Shown: positions 53,455 through 62,421, counted from the stretch's first letter. The stretch: DNA of 64,000 bases from Candidatus Nanosynbacter sp. HMT-352 (GCF_022819385.1 NZ_CP089290.1:496001-560000); one strand, 5' to 3'. Made by a program: numbers and translations. Notes: a model not told the origin generated them from the letters alone.

Positions 53455-53549
53455 TAGGATATACTCGACGTAACTTGTCAGGACTTGAAACCTGAACTAT
53501 AATTAGCTCACATCACGAGTTCGTTAAATAAAACGACAGATGTAATTAC

Positions 53550-53626
53550 GGGAAATTAGCTCAGTTGGCTAGAGCGCACGATTCACATTCGTGAGGTCAC
53601 AGGTTCGAGCCCTGTATTTCCCACCA
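53550..53626 (+). tRNA. tRNA-Val (CAC)
   Basis: Intact cloverleaf: acceptor GGGAAAT/ATTTCCC, anticodon stem CACGA/TCGTG with loop TTCACAT (anticodon CAC), T-loop TTCGAGC, encoded CCA. A promoter (TTGTCA-N17-TATAAT) ends about 48 bp upstream, and a second ATTAGCTCA lies between it and the tRNA. Confidence 0.95.
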
Positions 53627-53645
53627 TTTCACGTTAGGTATAAAT

Positions 53646-54167
53646 ATGGAATCTTTTTACGTTACGTCAACTCATCTTGACATAGCTATGGCGACTGAAC
53701 CTCATCCGTCTGGGCTAGTTATATTCTCGCGAGAATTATCTACAAACGGGGAGCCGACTGGGCATATAATAATATCTCCCGAGAACCATCATACAGATAT
53801 ATATTGTGATCACCTTGAAAGAAATAAAGCTTTAGTAGCAGAACGTGAACGTTGGGGAATAAAAAATCGACAAGGCAAGATTGTAAATTACTTCGTCCGA
53901 ACAGAACCTGCTTACGGAATATACATACCTCAGCTAGACGATATGCCGGACTATCCCGAACTACTGATAGCCTGTACGAAGAATAAAAAAGCGAAGAGAT
54001 TAGCCCATCAAGAATTAAGAGTAGACTCGACGCAAGTTAAATTGGCAACGCAAGCTCTCGGTATAGTAATGGCTGATCTGGATATTTTACATAGTGCTGA
54101 CGGCAAAACCAGATTAATGCATTTTTCCAAGGATCAGCTTGACGAACAGCAAATTACAGTATGCTAA
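53646..54167 (+). CDS. Unknown 173-aa protein downstream of tRNA-Val
   Basis: Not recognised. It is soluble, with a beta-rich N-terminal half (HPSGLVIFSREL, GHIIISPENHHTD) and no catalytic motif that I can name. It begins 20 bp after the tRNA-Val 3' end without a Shine-Dalgarno or a separately spaced promoter, so it may be expressed from the tRNA transcript. A later ATG (MATEPHPSG) is an alternative start. Confidence 0.65.
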   Translation: MESFYVTSTHLDIAMATEPHPSGLVIFSRELSTNGEPTGHIIISPENHHTDIYCDHLERNKALVAERERWGIKNRQGKIVNYFVRTEPAYGIYIPQLDDMPDYPELLIACTKNKKAKRLAHQELRVDSTQVKLATQALGIVMADLDILHSADGKTRLMHFSKDQLDEQQITVC

Positions 54168-54264
54168 AGCATTAAACACAACTTTTACTCTTTTTATTTT
54201 CCCCTTATCGTGGTAAAATTTCATATTAAGAGGAAGGTCTGTGCTAATATCAGACCATATTTTT

Positions 54265-56088
54265 ATGAAGGACGCTAGCAAGATTCGAAACATTGCCATT
54301 ATTGCCCACGTCGACCACGGCAAAACGACCATGGTCGACGGGCTATTAAAGCAGTCGCGAACATTCCGCGACAACCAAGCCGAGATGAGCCAGGAATTGA
54401 TTATGGATTCCGGCGATCAAGAACACGAGCGCGGCATCACCATCACCGCCAAACAAACGTCAATTTTTTACGGCGATTATAAGATAAACATTATCGACAC
54501 GCCAGGACACGCCGATTTCTCTGGCGAAGTTGAGCGAACACTGAACATGGCGGACGGCGTTCTGCTGATCGTGGACGCGCAGGAAGGTCCGATGCCTCAG
54601 ACTAAATTCGTATTAGCGAAGGCGCTTGAACTGGGACTGAAACCTGTTGTGATTATCAATAAGATTGACAAGCCAGCCAGGCGAATTGCCGAAGTTGAAG
54701 ACGAGTTGAGCGATCTGTTTTTGGAGCTAGCGACCGACGATTCTCAATTGCAATATCCAATTTATTACGCAATCGGACGCGACGGAAAATCATGGAAAGA
54801 AATTCCTGCAAACACCGACGAAGACGCGGATTTGACGCCAATTTTTGACGCGATTATCAACGATATTCCAGCGCCAGACGTGACGGAAGATGGCGCGTTT
54901 CAATTGCTTGTTACCAGCTTACAATATGACACGTTCCAAGGAAAATACGCGATTGGGCGAATTGCTCGCGGATCTGTTAAGCGTGGCTTGCAAGTCAGTT
55001 TGATGAAAAATGGCGAAGTCGCGGGCTCAGCACGAATTGAGAAAGTTTTTGGCTATCGCGGCTTGAATCGCGAAGAACTTGACGAAGCTTTTGCTGGCGA
55101 CATTGTGGCGCTGGTTGGCGTGGCTGACGCGCATATTGGCGATACGATTGCCGACAAAGAACAGCCTGAAGCGCTGCCGACAATTGACATCGAAGCTCCA
55201 ACTCTGAGTATGTACCTCGGACCGAACACCAGCCCAATGAAAGGTCGCGAGAGCGAGTTCACGACATCCAGGCAAATTGGCGACCGATTGAAGCGAGAAC
55301 TTGAGACCAATGTCGCGTTACGAGTCGAGGAAAACGGAATTGGCTTTACGATTTCTGGACGTGGCGAATTGCACTTAAGTGTTTTGATTGAAACCATGCG
55401 ACGTGAAGGCTTTGAGTTTGAAGTTGGACGACCGCAAGTTGTTACAATTACCGAGGACGGCGTTGAAAAAGAACCGATTGAAGAGTTGCAAATTGAGGTC
55501 GGAAGCGAATTTATCGGTGCGATTAGTCAAGAGCTTGGTGCGCGACATGCCGAAATGAAATCTCAAGAAACGACCACCGCTGGTGCTGCTCGTTTGACTT
55601 ACATTTTGCCGACGAGGGCGCTGATTGGTCTGCGCAACATTTTATTGACCGCCACCAGAGGTACGATTATTATGAATTCCCTGCCTCACGGATATCAACC
55701 GCTTGGCGGAAAATTGCCAAAAACCCGCAATGGAGTTTTGATCGCGTTTGAGGCTGGCACGACAACACCTTACGCTTTGCAAGCGGCGGAGGCGCGCGGT
55801 GAATTATTGGTCGGACCGGGTACGGAAGTTTATGCTGGAATGATTGTCGGAATCTACAATCGCCAAGAAGACATCGAAATCAACGTATGTAAAGCCAAGC
55901 ATTTGACCAACATGCGTTCCAAATCGTCGGACGGAACTGTGCAATTAACGCCATTTACGCAATTTAGTTTGGAGCAATGTATCGACTTTATCGAAGACGA
56001 TGAACTTTTGGAGGTTACACCAAAGTCGTTACGACTTCGCAAGCGATATCTGGACGCAAACGAACGAAAACGCGCCGCGAAACAATAG
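54265..56088 (+). CDS. typA: TypA/BipA ribosome-associated GTPase
   Basis: A 607-aa translational GTPase involved in 50S assembly and stress growth. [11 protein letters not shown] (G1), [14 protein letters not shown] (G3) and NKIDKP (G4) open the protein, and the C-terminal TypA-specific region has [16 protein letters not shown]. The frame extends to a GTG at 54241; ATG at 54265 aligns with the usual family start. A stem GGTCTG/CAGACC straddles the GTG region. Confidence 0.93.
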   Translation: MKDASKIRNIAIIAHVDHGKTTMVDGLLKQSRTFRDNQAEMSQELIMDSGDQEHERGITITAKQTSIFYGDYKINIIDTPGHADFSGEVERTLNMADGVLLIVDAQEGPMPQTKFVLAKALELGLKPVVIINKIDKPARRIAEVEDELSDLFLELATDDSQLQYPIYYAIGRDGKSWKEIPANTDEDADLTPIFDAIINDIPAPDVTEDGAFQLLVTSLQYDTFQGKYAIGRIARGSVKRGLQVSLMKNGEVAGSARIEKVFGYRGLNREELDEAFAGDIVALVGVADAHIGDTIADKEQPEALPTIDIEAPTLSMYLGPNTSPMKGRESEFTTSRQIGDRLKRELETNVALRVEENGIGFTISGRGELHLSVLIETMRREGFEFEVGRPQVVTITEDGVEKEPIEELQIEVGSEFIGAISQELGARHAEMKSQETTTAGAARLTYILPTRALIGLRNILLTATRGTIIMNSLPHGYQPLGGKLPKTRNGVLIAFEAGTTTPYALQAAEARGELLVGPGTEVYAGMIVGIYNRQEDIEINVCKAKHLTNMRSKSSDGTVQLTPFTQFSLEQCIDFIEDDELLEVTPKSLRLRKRYLDANERKRAAKQ

Positions 56089-56102
56089 TCGTGTAAACCA
56101 CA

Positions 56103-56135
56103 AAATAACCGCCCCGTAATGAGGCGGCTATTTTT
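56103..56135. terminator. Bidirectional terminator after typA
   Basis: AAATA-A-CCGCC pairs with GGCGG-C-TATTT and has a T-run. An almost identical hairpin recurs at 56735. Confidence 0.85.
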
Positions 56136-56149
56136 CATGTGAGAATCAG

Positions 56150-56638
56150 CTAATTGACAAGAGTTTCTTTGACTCGGCGAGACTTCAAGAAATACAATAT
56201 ACATGCTATGTCCACCAAGACTGCCAATAAGGTAATTCCCCCAAACCACGTAACAACAAATCCCGCGTCCTTAACCTCTGCGTTGGTAGCAATACCAACA
56301 ACAATCATATATACCACATACGCAACCGTTCCAACCACAATATTAGCGATAGCCACCTGTTTACCAATCTTTTTACGCATTAAAATTAGAACTGCGGCAG
56401 ATGCCGCCATTGCACCCGAAATAATATACAAAATAATGCCAATAACTTCCCGTACCCCAATTGAATTGGCAAATAACGAAAATAATGAATATATATCAGA
56501 TGCCGCCTGCAGGGCAAATAAGACAACAAACGTCCTCAGCCAATCCTTAATTCCAACATAAGACTCTCCCGATGGCTTAAATTGCCGATCAGCCGACTGT
56601 TGCGAATATGATGGCTGCTGCTGGTCTTGATTTTGCAT
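56150..56638 (-). CDS. Four-helix membrane protein, paralog 1
   Basis: A 162-aa protein with a Gln/Ser-rich hydrophilic N-terminus (~30 residues) and four hydrophobic helices. It ends LYFLKSRRVKETLVN, the same end as its neighbour at 56783. The GIKDWLRTFVV start of the first helix resembles DUF2569-type proteins, but I am not certain. No enzymatic motif is seen. It is probably one half of a tandem duplication that included the terminator. Confidence 0.7.
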   Translation of the reverse strand: MQNQDQQQPSYSQQSADRQFKPSGESYVGIKDWLRTFVVLFALQAASDIYSLFSLFANSIGVREVIGIILYIISGAMAASAAVLILMRKKIGKQVAIANIVVGTVAYVVYMIVVGIATNAEVKDAGFVVTWFGGITLLAVLVDIACILYFLKSRRVKETLVN

Positions 56639-56734
56639 ATTATCTCTCCTTTTATATAAATCTAAACAGATAATTCTATCCTATCACAAAAGCCACTTTA
56701 ATACGCTACAAAGCGGCCGTCGCGTCAGTCGTAA

Positions 56735-56768
56735 AAAATAACCGCCCCGTAATGGAGCGGCTATTTTT
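56735..56768. terminator. Terminator, duplicate of 56103 hairpin
   Basis: AAAATA-A-CCGC pairs with GCGG-C-TATTTT, with a loop nearly identical to the hairpin after typA. Confidence 0.8.
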
Positions 56769-56782
56769 AATGTAAGAATCGA

Positions 56783-57352
56783 TTAATTGACAAGAGTTTC
56801 TTTGACTCGGCGAGAAGCAAAGAAGTACAAGATTACCAATCCTTCCACTATTAGCATTGTAACGATTGCAGTAATAAATGCTGGGGCGTCTACTTCCGAC
56901 CTTCCGGATGCATATATAACTACCGCATTCGCAACATTACCCAATCCAGCCGTGGCGATCGTAGCAACGGCTAACCACTTGCCAAGACGCTTCTGCATTA
57001 CTATAAACACAACTGCACAAATAGCCAAGACTACTAGTACAGGTGAAAATATCAAAGAAATGACGTTCTCTGGCTGGCTAAGATTCATTATTGCCTGGAA
57101 AAACACTGCTGTATTGACAAGGCTGCCGATAACGAAACAAACCACAAAGAACATTAACCAGCCCTTAACGCCCTTCAAGGATTCCGCCATCACGACATAT
57201 TGCACTGGCGCTGCTTGAGGTTGTGCAAAATATTGCTGACTGACTGGTTGCTGCTCATACGGCGTGTTCTGCGGTTGTGGTGCAGGACCGTATTGCGCGT
57301 TTGGATCAGGCTGTGGCGCATATTGCGGCTGCTGAGGTTCTTGTTTTGACAT
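56783..57352 (-). CDS. Four-helix membrane protein, paralog 2
   Basis: A 189-aa paralog of the preceding protein, with a longer Pro/Gln/Tyr-rich N-terminal tail (PQYAPQPDPNAQYGPAPQ) and four hydrophobic helices beginning GVKGWLMFFVV. Its C-terminal RRVKETLVN is identical. The tail composition resembles the cytoplasmic tail of the S1C protease at 27582. The function is unknown. Confidence 0.7.
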   Translation of the reverse strand: MSKQEPQQPQYAPQPDPNAQYGPAPQPQNTPYEQQPVSQQYFAQPQAAPVQYVVMAESLKGVKGWLMFFVVCFVIGSLVNTAVFFQAIMNLSQPENVISLIFSPVLVVLAICAVVFIVMQKRLGKWLAVATIATAGLGNVANAVVIYASGRSEVDAPAFITAIVTMLIVEGLVILYFFASRRVKETLVN

Positions 57353-57387
57353 ATTAACTTCTCCTTTTAAGAATATTGATATGCTAA

Positions 57388-58560
57388 TTATACCACATCC
57401 TTAATTTCCTCTGGTAAAAATCCTTTGTCGTGCTTAAAACCAGCTTGCCACTTATAACCCTTGTTATAGCCCAAATCTTTCATCAATTTTGTCGAAGCAT
57501 TCCTGAGATGTAACGGCACGGGAGAATTCGGATATTTACGTGCCAATTCAAAAGCGCCGTGCATTAAATCAGTAATTTCACGCGACTTCTGACTGCGAGC
57601 CAACGCAATAGCGCAATGGAACAAATTATACTTGACCTCCGGAAGACCGACGCGCTCGACAGCCTCAAATGTTGCAATTGCCAAGCTCAGCGCACCATTG
57701 CCCGCCAGCCCAATATCTTCCGATGCAAAAATCACCATTCGCCGAGCAATAAACTTCGGATCCTCGCCCGCGTCAATCATCCGCGCCAAATAATACGTCG
57801 CAGCCGTCGCGTCACTGCCTCTTAGCGACTTGATAAAAGCGGAAATTACGTCGTAATGCGAATCGCCTTTTTTATCATAGCCCGGAAGCCGCTTCTGAGC
57901 TGCCGCCTTAACCACTTCCGGCGTTACTTTTTCATTAAAACTCAGCGCCAATTCCAAATTGCCCAGCGCCACTCTTGCGTCGCCGTCCGATAATTCCGCC
58001 AAATAGTCCAGGGCTTTGGATGAAACTTGCTTGGAATTTTTCAGAACTTTCAGCGCTCTTTTTAATACCAATATAATTTCGTCTTTTGTCAATCGCTGAA
58101 GAACTAAAACTCGTGAACGCGACAGTAGCGGCGTGATGACTTCAAAGCTCGGATTCTCGGTCGTCGCACCAATCAAAGTAATTAGTCCACTCTCAACGTG
58201 CGGCAAAAACGCGTCTTGTTGTGCCTTATTGAAGCGATGAATTTCGTCAACGAATAGAATTGTTCTAAGTCCTAAATTCCAATTTTGACGAGCGTGTTCA
58301 ATTACCTGTTCAACGTCCTTTTTTCCGCTTGTAACTGCCGATAATTCAATGAACTCCGCCTTCACCTCGCGCGCAATAATCCGCGCCAACGTCGTTTTTC
58401 CAGTTCCCGGCGGACCCCACAATATCAAACTGACCGGCTCGCCATTCTTAACGATTCGCCTCAATAACTCGCCCTCGCCAAGCAAATGACTCTGCCCTAT
58501 TACCTCATCCAGCGTCTGCGGTCTCATCTGTTCAGCCAGCGGCTGCCTACTATCACTCAT
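57388..58560 (-). CDS. rarA: RarA (MgsA) replication-associated AAA+ ATPase
   Basis: A 390-aa clamp-loader-like ATPase acting at stalled forks. [14 protein letters not shown] (Walker A), [20 protein letters not shown] (Walker B) and [11 protein letters not shown] (sensor 1) are diagnostic, with the RarA C-terminal oligomerisation domain following. The frame opens at 58593, but TATAAT lies within that extension and 6 nt before the ATG at 58560, so a leaderless start is chosen. Confidence 0.94.
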   Translation of the reverse strand: MSDSRQPLAEQMRPQTLDEVIGQSHLLGEGELLRRIVKNGEPVSLILWGPPGTGKTTLARIIAREVKAEFIELSAVTSGKKDVEQVIEHARQNWNLGLRTILFVDEIHRFNKAQQDAFLPHVESGLITLIGATTENPSFEVITPLLSRSRVLVLQRLTKDEIILVLKRALKVLKNSKQVSSKALDYLAELSDGDARVALGNLELALSFNEKVTPEVVKAAAQKRLPGYDKKGDSHYDVISAFIKSLRGSDATAATYYLARMIDAGEDPKFIARRMVIFASEDIGLAGNGALSLAIATFEAVERVGLPEVKYNLFHCAIALARSQKSREITDLMHGAFELARKYPNSPVPLHLRNASTKLMKDLGYNKGYKWQAGFKHDKGFLPEEIKDVV

Positions 58561-58651
58561 ACTCCCATTATATCGCGAAATCCATAAAGCCAAAAAGCCG
58601 TACGCCGTTTACACTTTCCTCGCACAAAATTCTATATAAATAGGAGGAAAA

Positions 58652-59398
58652 ATGGAAGCATTTGTAGTAATAATCTTGTCGTTTATCGGTCTTTATGTAC
58701 TAAGCGGCATTAAAATCGTCAATCAATATCAGCGCGGCGTGGTTTTAACGCTCGGTAAATTTACTGGCGTTCGCGAACCAGGATTAAGAGTCGTCATTCC
58801 AGGATTGCAGACGATGATGTTGGTCGATATTCGCTCAACTCCAATTGACGTTCCAAAACAAGAAGTTATCACCAAGGATAACGTCACGGTCGGCGTTGAT
58901 GCGGTGGTTTATTTCCGAGTTATCAATGCGCCAAAAGCCGTACTGGAAACCACGAACTATATTTACGCGACTAGTCAATTTGCCCAAGCGGCACTGCGTG
59001 ACGTCACCGGTAACGTTGATATGGACGATTTGCTTGCCAAGCGCGAAGAGATTTCCCAGCAAATCAAGGAAATCGTTGATGCCGAAACTGACAAGTGGGG
59101 TATCGATGTCGAGAACGTTAAGATTCAGAATATCGAACTTCCTGGCGATATGAAGCGCGCCATGGCCAAACAAGCCGAAGCAGAGCGCGAGCGCCGCGCC
59201 AATATCATCAACGCTGACGGTGAAAAAGCCGCAGCCGAGACATTAGCTCAAGCCGCAGAAATCCTAGCAAAGACTCAAGGAGCTATCAATCTGCGAACAT
59301 TGAATACCTTAGAGCGAATCTCCACGGAGCCAAGCCAAAAGACGATGATGCTATTCCCTATCGAACTCATCGACGCAATTCGTGGTGGCAAAAAATAG
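58652..59398 (+). CDS. Slipin / SPFH-domain membrane protein
   Basis: A 248-aa stomatin-like protein. An N-terminal hydrophobic hairpin (residues 2-20) anchors it; the SPFH domain follows with YQRGVVLTLGKFTGVREPG and IDVPKQEVITKDNVTVGVDA, then a helical region (AMAKQAEAERERRANIINA). Slipins organise membrane microdomains. AGGAGG precedes the ATG. No NfeD partner is adjacent. Confidence 0.92.
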   Translation: MEAFVVIILSFIGLYVLSGIKIVNQYQRGVVLTLGKFTGVREPGLRVVIPGLQTMMLVDIRSTPIDVPKQEVITKDNVTVGVDAVVYFRVINAPKAVLETTNYIYATSQFAQAALRDVTGNVDMDDLLAKREEISQQIKEIVDAETDKWGIDVENVKIQNIELPGDMKRAMAKQAEAERERRANIINADGEKAAAETLAQAAEILAKTQGAINLRTLNTLERISTEPSQKTMMLFPIELIDAIRGGKK

Positions 59399-59415
59399 AA
59401 CATTTATCAATAAAT

Positions 59416-59443
59416 AAGCACTCTGCAATTTTACAGAGTGCTT
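59416..59443 (+). terminator. Slipin terminator
   Basis: Perfect 10-bp stem AAGCACTCTG/CAGAGTGCTT followed by TTTAT. Confidence 0.9.
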
Positions 59444-59453
59444 TTATAATTCC

Positions 59454-59528
59454 TGGTGCGGATGGGGAGAGTCGAACTCCCATCTCAACCTTGGGAAGGT
59501 CACATAATAGCCGCTATACGACACCCGC
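59454..59528 (-). tRNA. tRNA-Gly (CCC)
   Basis: Acceptor GCGGGTG/CATCCGC, anticodon loop TTCCCAA (anticodon CCC), T-loop TTCGACT and encoded CCA. The minus-strand promoter TTGTCG-N17-TATAAT lies upstream. Confidence 0.93.
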
Positions 59529-59595
59529 GCTCGATAAAATTATAACACCCTTGCCAGATAGCGACAACTTTAGTACAATTAAATAGCAAGTTTGT

Positions 59596-59671
59596 GGCTC
59601 TTTAGCTCAGTTGGTAGAGCAGAGGCCTGAAGAGCCTTGTGTCCCCAGTTCAAGTCTGGGAGGAGCCACCA
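59596..59671 (+). tRNA. tRNA-Phe (GAA)
   Basis: Acceptor GGCTCTT/AGGAGCC (one G-U), D-arm GCTC/GAGC, anticodon loop CTGAAGA (anticodon GAA), encoded CCA. The promoter is TTGCCA-N17-TACAAT. Confidence 0.95.
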
Positions 59672-59720
59672 AATATTGCATTTCATTCACGACTTTGCTA
59701 CAATAAATCGTGAACAATAT

Positions 59721-59796
59721 GCGGGTATAGCTCAGTTGTTAGAGCGCTTCCTTGCCATGGAAGAGGCCAGGAGTTAGAGTCTCCTTACCCGCACCA
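59721..59796 (+). tRNA. tRNA-Gly (GCC) with unusual D- and T-loops
   Basis: Stems are sound: GCGGGTA/TACCCGC, CTTCC/GGAAG, AGGAG/CTCCT, with anticodon loop TTGCCAT (GCC) and encoded CCA. The T-loop is TTAGAGT instead of TTCRANT (C56 replaced by A, 59776), and the D-loop AGTTGTTA has one G of the usual GG pair missing or replaced by T (59739). The promoter is TTGCAT-N17-TACAAT. The 3' two-thirds overlaps, antisense, the end of the serine recombinase gene, so the tRNA is the likely attachment site. Confidence 0.9.
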
Positions 59797-61448
59797 CAAA
59801 CGAAATCATTTGATTCAATGAACCCTTTCCAGGGTTCATTTAGTTTATAGGATACTTTTGACCCCTTAAAAGTGTCTTTTTTAATGGGTTCAATTATGAA
59901 GTTAGAGAAGAATATTTTTAGTAGTTGGTTCAACTCATTCATATCATCAAGTTTTTCAAAAATAACAGGGAGGGATTCAAAAAGTTTGAGATATTCATCA
60001 AATGTAATCAGCGAATCCTTTAGTAAGCGTTTTTGATTAACCACCATCTCATAACGTCGTTCTAATTCCTTTTGTTCATCAAGAAGTTCGCCAAGATTGT
60101 AATAGCCCTTTAGCTCTGGATTCTCTAGTATGAGAGCCTTTGTCTGTTCATAATGTTGCTTTTTAAGTGCTATTTTTCGTTTTAAGCTAGCTATCTCGCT
60201 AGCAAGATTAGCCCCTTTGCATCTTATAGATTTTTCAGCACTTTCTTTTATTACCAAATAATTACTTTTATTAATGAATAAATAACTATTAAAAAATGCC
60301 TCAGCCGTATCAATAATACTTTTTGCGCGAATCGATTTTCCGTTGAAATTACAGTGTCCGTTTTCACACTTATAGTAATATCTATAATCGTATTTTTCGC
60401 CCGTTACCTTATTCCGCTTATTTGTAACCATTGAAGTCATGGGCTCATTGCAAGCCCCACAAACGACTCCACCCCGAAATAAATTCGCAAATATTTCACC
60501 ACCTTTTGGCTTGTTGATAGCATAAACTTTAGAGGAATCTAAGCTATCAATCTTATTTATTTTTAGATATTCATTAACAGTAATCGTACTCTGAAAATCA
60601 TACTCTTCTAATAAATTTTTGTAATGCTTGCCCCATTTTAAAATACCAGCATAAAAGGGGTCTTTAAGAGTCTTTGAAATATCATCTTTGGACCAATTAT
60701 GATTTTGGTAAGGACCTCCTGCACGCTTTTGAACAGTATAATTTTGTCTATTAATCCATTCTCTAATGTCTTTCTGGGATTTACCGTCTAGAGCTAATTC
60801 AAATATATGTTTAACCTTTGTAAAATTCTTCGGGTCAGGTTGGAAAAAGCGATTTGAATCTAATATGTAACCGTGCTTGAACTTACCGATAAACTCAGCG
60901 TCTTCTATAGCTCTTTTATTGCCACGGTCCACCGATTCGGAGAGATGTTCAGAATATTGTTTAGCCATCACAAATGTAATGCCGAGCAGCATTTTACCCG
61001 CTGGATTATTTTCAAATGTAAATGTTGCAAATCTTAGGTCCTTAATTAAGCCCCTATCCACCAGGTCAATAATAACACCCGCCTCTTTCATATTTCGTGA
61101 TAGGCGGTCAGGATGCCAAGCTATCAAGCCGTCTACCCTTCCGTTTTCAATATCATCTATAAGTTTATTAAATTCATCACGTATATCTGCAATTTTAGCA
61201 GAAAAGCTTTCCTTGTATATCTTTTTGACATTTAAGCCGTTTGGTGTAATAACCTTATCTACACACTCCTTTATCTGGTCTTCTATTGATGAAGCCTGTC
61301 TATCTTCGCTTGTAGTAGACTTACGGGCGTACAGCCCATAGCGTACGGGCTTAAGCGAATCCTCACTGCTTTCAGGACCACCGCCCGTAAGTTTATCTAA
61401 TAGTAACTTTACACTTATAGAATCGTTATTATTCTGCATAATTCCCAT
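59739..61448 (-). CDS. Large serine recombinase (site-specific integrase)
   Basis: A 569-aa large serine recombinase. The catalytic domain has GLYARKSTTSEDRQ (catalytic Ser region) and WHPDRLSRN (Arg pair). The recombinase domain and a zinc ribbon follow (VVCGACNEP ... YYKCENGHC), then a coiled-coil segment with Leu/Lys/Glu heptads. The last ~18 codons (GAGKETLTPGLFHGKEAL) and the stop are written antisense to tRNA-Gly(GCC), so this C-terminus is set by the integration site. TATAAT lies upstream of the ATG. It probably catalysed insertion of the element ending near 62421. Confidence 0.92.
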   Translation of the reverse strand: MGIMQNNNDSISVKLLLDKLTGGGPESSEDSLKPVRYGLYARKSTTSEDRQASSIEDQIKECVDKVITPNGLNVKKIYKESFSAKIADIRDEFNKLIDDIENGRVDGLIAWHPDRLSRNMKEAGVIIDLVDRGLIKDLRFATFTFENNPAGKMLLGITFVMAKQYSEHLSESVDRGNKRAIEDAEFIGKFKHGYILDSNRFFQPDPKNFTKVKHIFELALDGKSQKDIREWINRQNYTVQKRAGGPYQNHNWSKDDISKTLKDPFYAGILKWGKHYKNLLEEYDFQSTITVNEYLKINKIDSLDSSKVYAINKPKGGEIFANLFRGGVVCGACNEPMTSMVTNKRNKVTGEKYDYRYYYKCENGHCNFNGKSIRAKSIIDTAEAFFNSYLFINKSNYLVIKESAEKSIRCKGANLASEIASLKRKIALKKQHYEQTKALILENPELKGYYNLGELLDEQKELERRYEMVVNQKRLLKDSLITFDEYLKLFESLPVIFEKLDDMNELNQLLKIFFSNFIIEPIKKDTFKGSKVSYKLNEPWKGFIESNDFVCGAGKETLTPGLFHGKEAL

Positions 61449-61492
61449 TATAGCCCCTACCTATAGTTAGAGCTAATTTAGGCTATAGGGAA

Positions 61493-61651
61493 CTATAAAA
61501 GGATTTTTACTCCTCTATTGATTATGTAGCGTTGTCTATTTGATGTGGTGTTTATTTTTTCATTGTGCTTGTCGCTATATTTAAACAATACATTAAGCAA
61601 CTTTAATATACTGTCATCGATGAAAACTTTTCGGTTAGATGAAGGGGACAT
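61493..61651 (-). CDS. Small protein upstream of the recombinase, 52 aa
   Basis: Begins at ATG with AAGGAG 6 nt upstream and ends 45 bp before the recombinase start, on the same strand. It is basic, with a helical start (SSNRKVFIDDSILKLLNVLF) and a basic C-terminus (SNRQRYIINRGVKILL). Size and position would suit a recombination directionality factor or small regulator, but that is inference. The stretch 61652-61856 upstream shows no further gene I can support. Confidence 0.5.
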   Translation of the reverse strand: MSPSSNRKVFIDDSILKLLNVLFKYSDKHNEKINTTSNRQRYIINRGVKILL

Positions 61652-61856
61652 ACGAGACTCCTTGAAGCAGTTACTTCAGTTAGTCCGCTAAAAGCCCCAT
61701 TTTTACCGAGCTGTTCTCGTATGCTTATTCTAATGTGTAAATGTGCTACCCGTTTTTTACGCGGTCCGTCTCCGCTATGTAGCCACACTAGAATGCGGTT
61801 ATTTTATTAATTACATTACCTATTATATCAGAAATTCAAATTTTACATCAAAATGC

Positions 61857-61986
61857 TATAATAGATAATGTCTAGATTCACAACAGGGCTCATTTTATCC
61901 CGAAAATGGGCAGCCATTTGCTAAAAGCAATAGGGATAAAACTTCTCGTTGTGGGTCTAGACAGCCAGCAGTGGCTGTCCTTTTTT
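61857..61986 (+). ncRNA. Structured RNA with own promoter and terminator
   Basis: An extended -10 (TGCTATAAT, 61854-61862) predicts a start at about 61870, exactly at the first base of a long stem. GTCTAGA (61870) pairs with TCTAGAC (61956), CACAAC (61879) with GTTGTG (61948), and TTTTATCCC (61893) with GGGATAAAA (61933). The inside has AATGG/CCATT and TTGC/GCAA. A terminator (CAGCCA-GCAG-TGGCTG then T6) follows. A second CAGCCA at 61911 inside the fold could compete for TGGCTG, as in a riboswitch or attenuator controlling the gene at 62010. I do not recognise it as a known RNA family. Confidence 0.65.
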
Positions 61987-62009
61987 AATAATTAAATAAT
62001 GGAGGTATT

Positions 62010-62180
62010 ATGAACAACCATCAACAATCATCAGGAAACACAAAACAAGAAAATTTTAACTATGTACGAGAGCAAAAGGGACATAGTATTATAAAACACA
62101 TCTTACTATGCCTGGTTGGCGTTGGTTTCTTTACAATTCCATACTACTCAATTAGCCCTAATCATTATTGGCACGCTTAA
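62010..62180 (+). CDS. Small membrane protein, 56 aa
   Basis: ATG with GGAGG 4 nt upstream. A hydrophilic, Gln/Asn-rich N-terminus is followed by one hydrophobic helix (HILLCLVGVGFFTIPYY) and a short SPNHYWHA end. The family is unknown. It lies 24 nt after the terminator of the structured RNA, so its expression would depend on readthrough. Confidence 0.6.
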   Translation: MNNHQQSSGNTKQENFNYVREQKGHSIIKHILLCLVGVGFFTIPYYSISPNHYWHA

Positions 62181-62396
62181 AAAAAGTATTGGCAACTTTG
62201 CACCCAAAAATTTACCATTTACATAGCGGAATGACAATTCTACGTATTAAAGAGCGACAGCCCCCTGTAAATTATTTTCTAATATCACAACAGATTGCTA
62301 CTAATAAATAATCGATAGCGTTTGTTTATGCTGCGCTGTACGTCTTTTTATTGCTGGAGCTGGACCAGGGTAATCCATAATGTATTCAAAAAGTTT

Positions 62397-62421
62397 GAGT
62401 AGGTTCTGTAATTCCGCACCA
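62397..62421 (+). other. Possible right attachment remnant
   Basis: The 25 bp ending CCGCACCA resemble the 3' end of tRNA-Gly(GCC) (59772-59796) at roughly 15 positions, with the last eight identical. It may be the displaced 3' end of the original tRNA gene and so the far edge of the element. Otherwise 62181-62487 holds no gene I can support. Confidence 0.3.

Noticed and set aside
54241..54264. GTG at 54241 as the typA start
   Set aside because: The extra residues do not resemble the family N-terminus and the Shine-Dalgarno spacing is too short; ATG at 54265 matches the conserved start.
59739..59796. Reading the recombinase C-terminus as a normal conserved domain
   Set aside because: It is the reverse complement of a tRNA gene, so its sequence is dictated by the tRNA.
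61603..61788. A 61-codon open frame on the minus strand
   Set aside because: It overlaps in another frame the 52-aa gene at 61493-61651, which has a good ribosome-binding site; the 61-codon frame has none.
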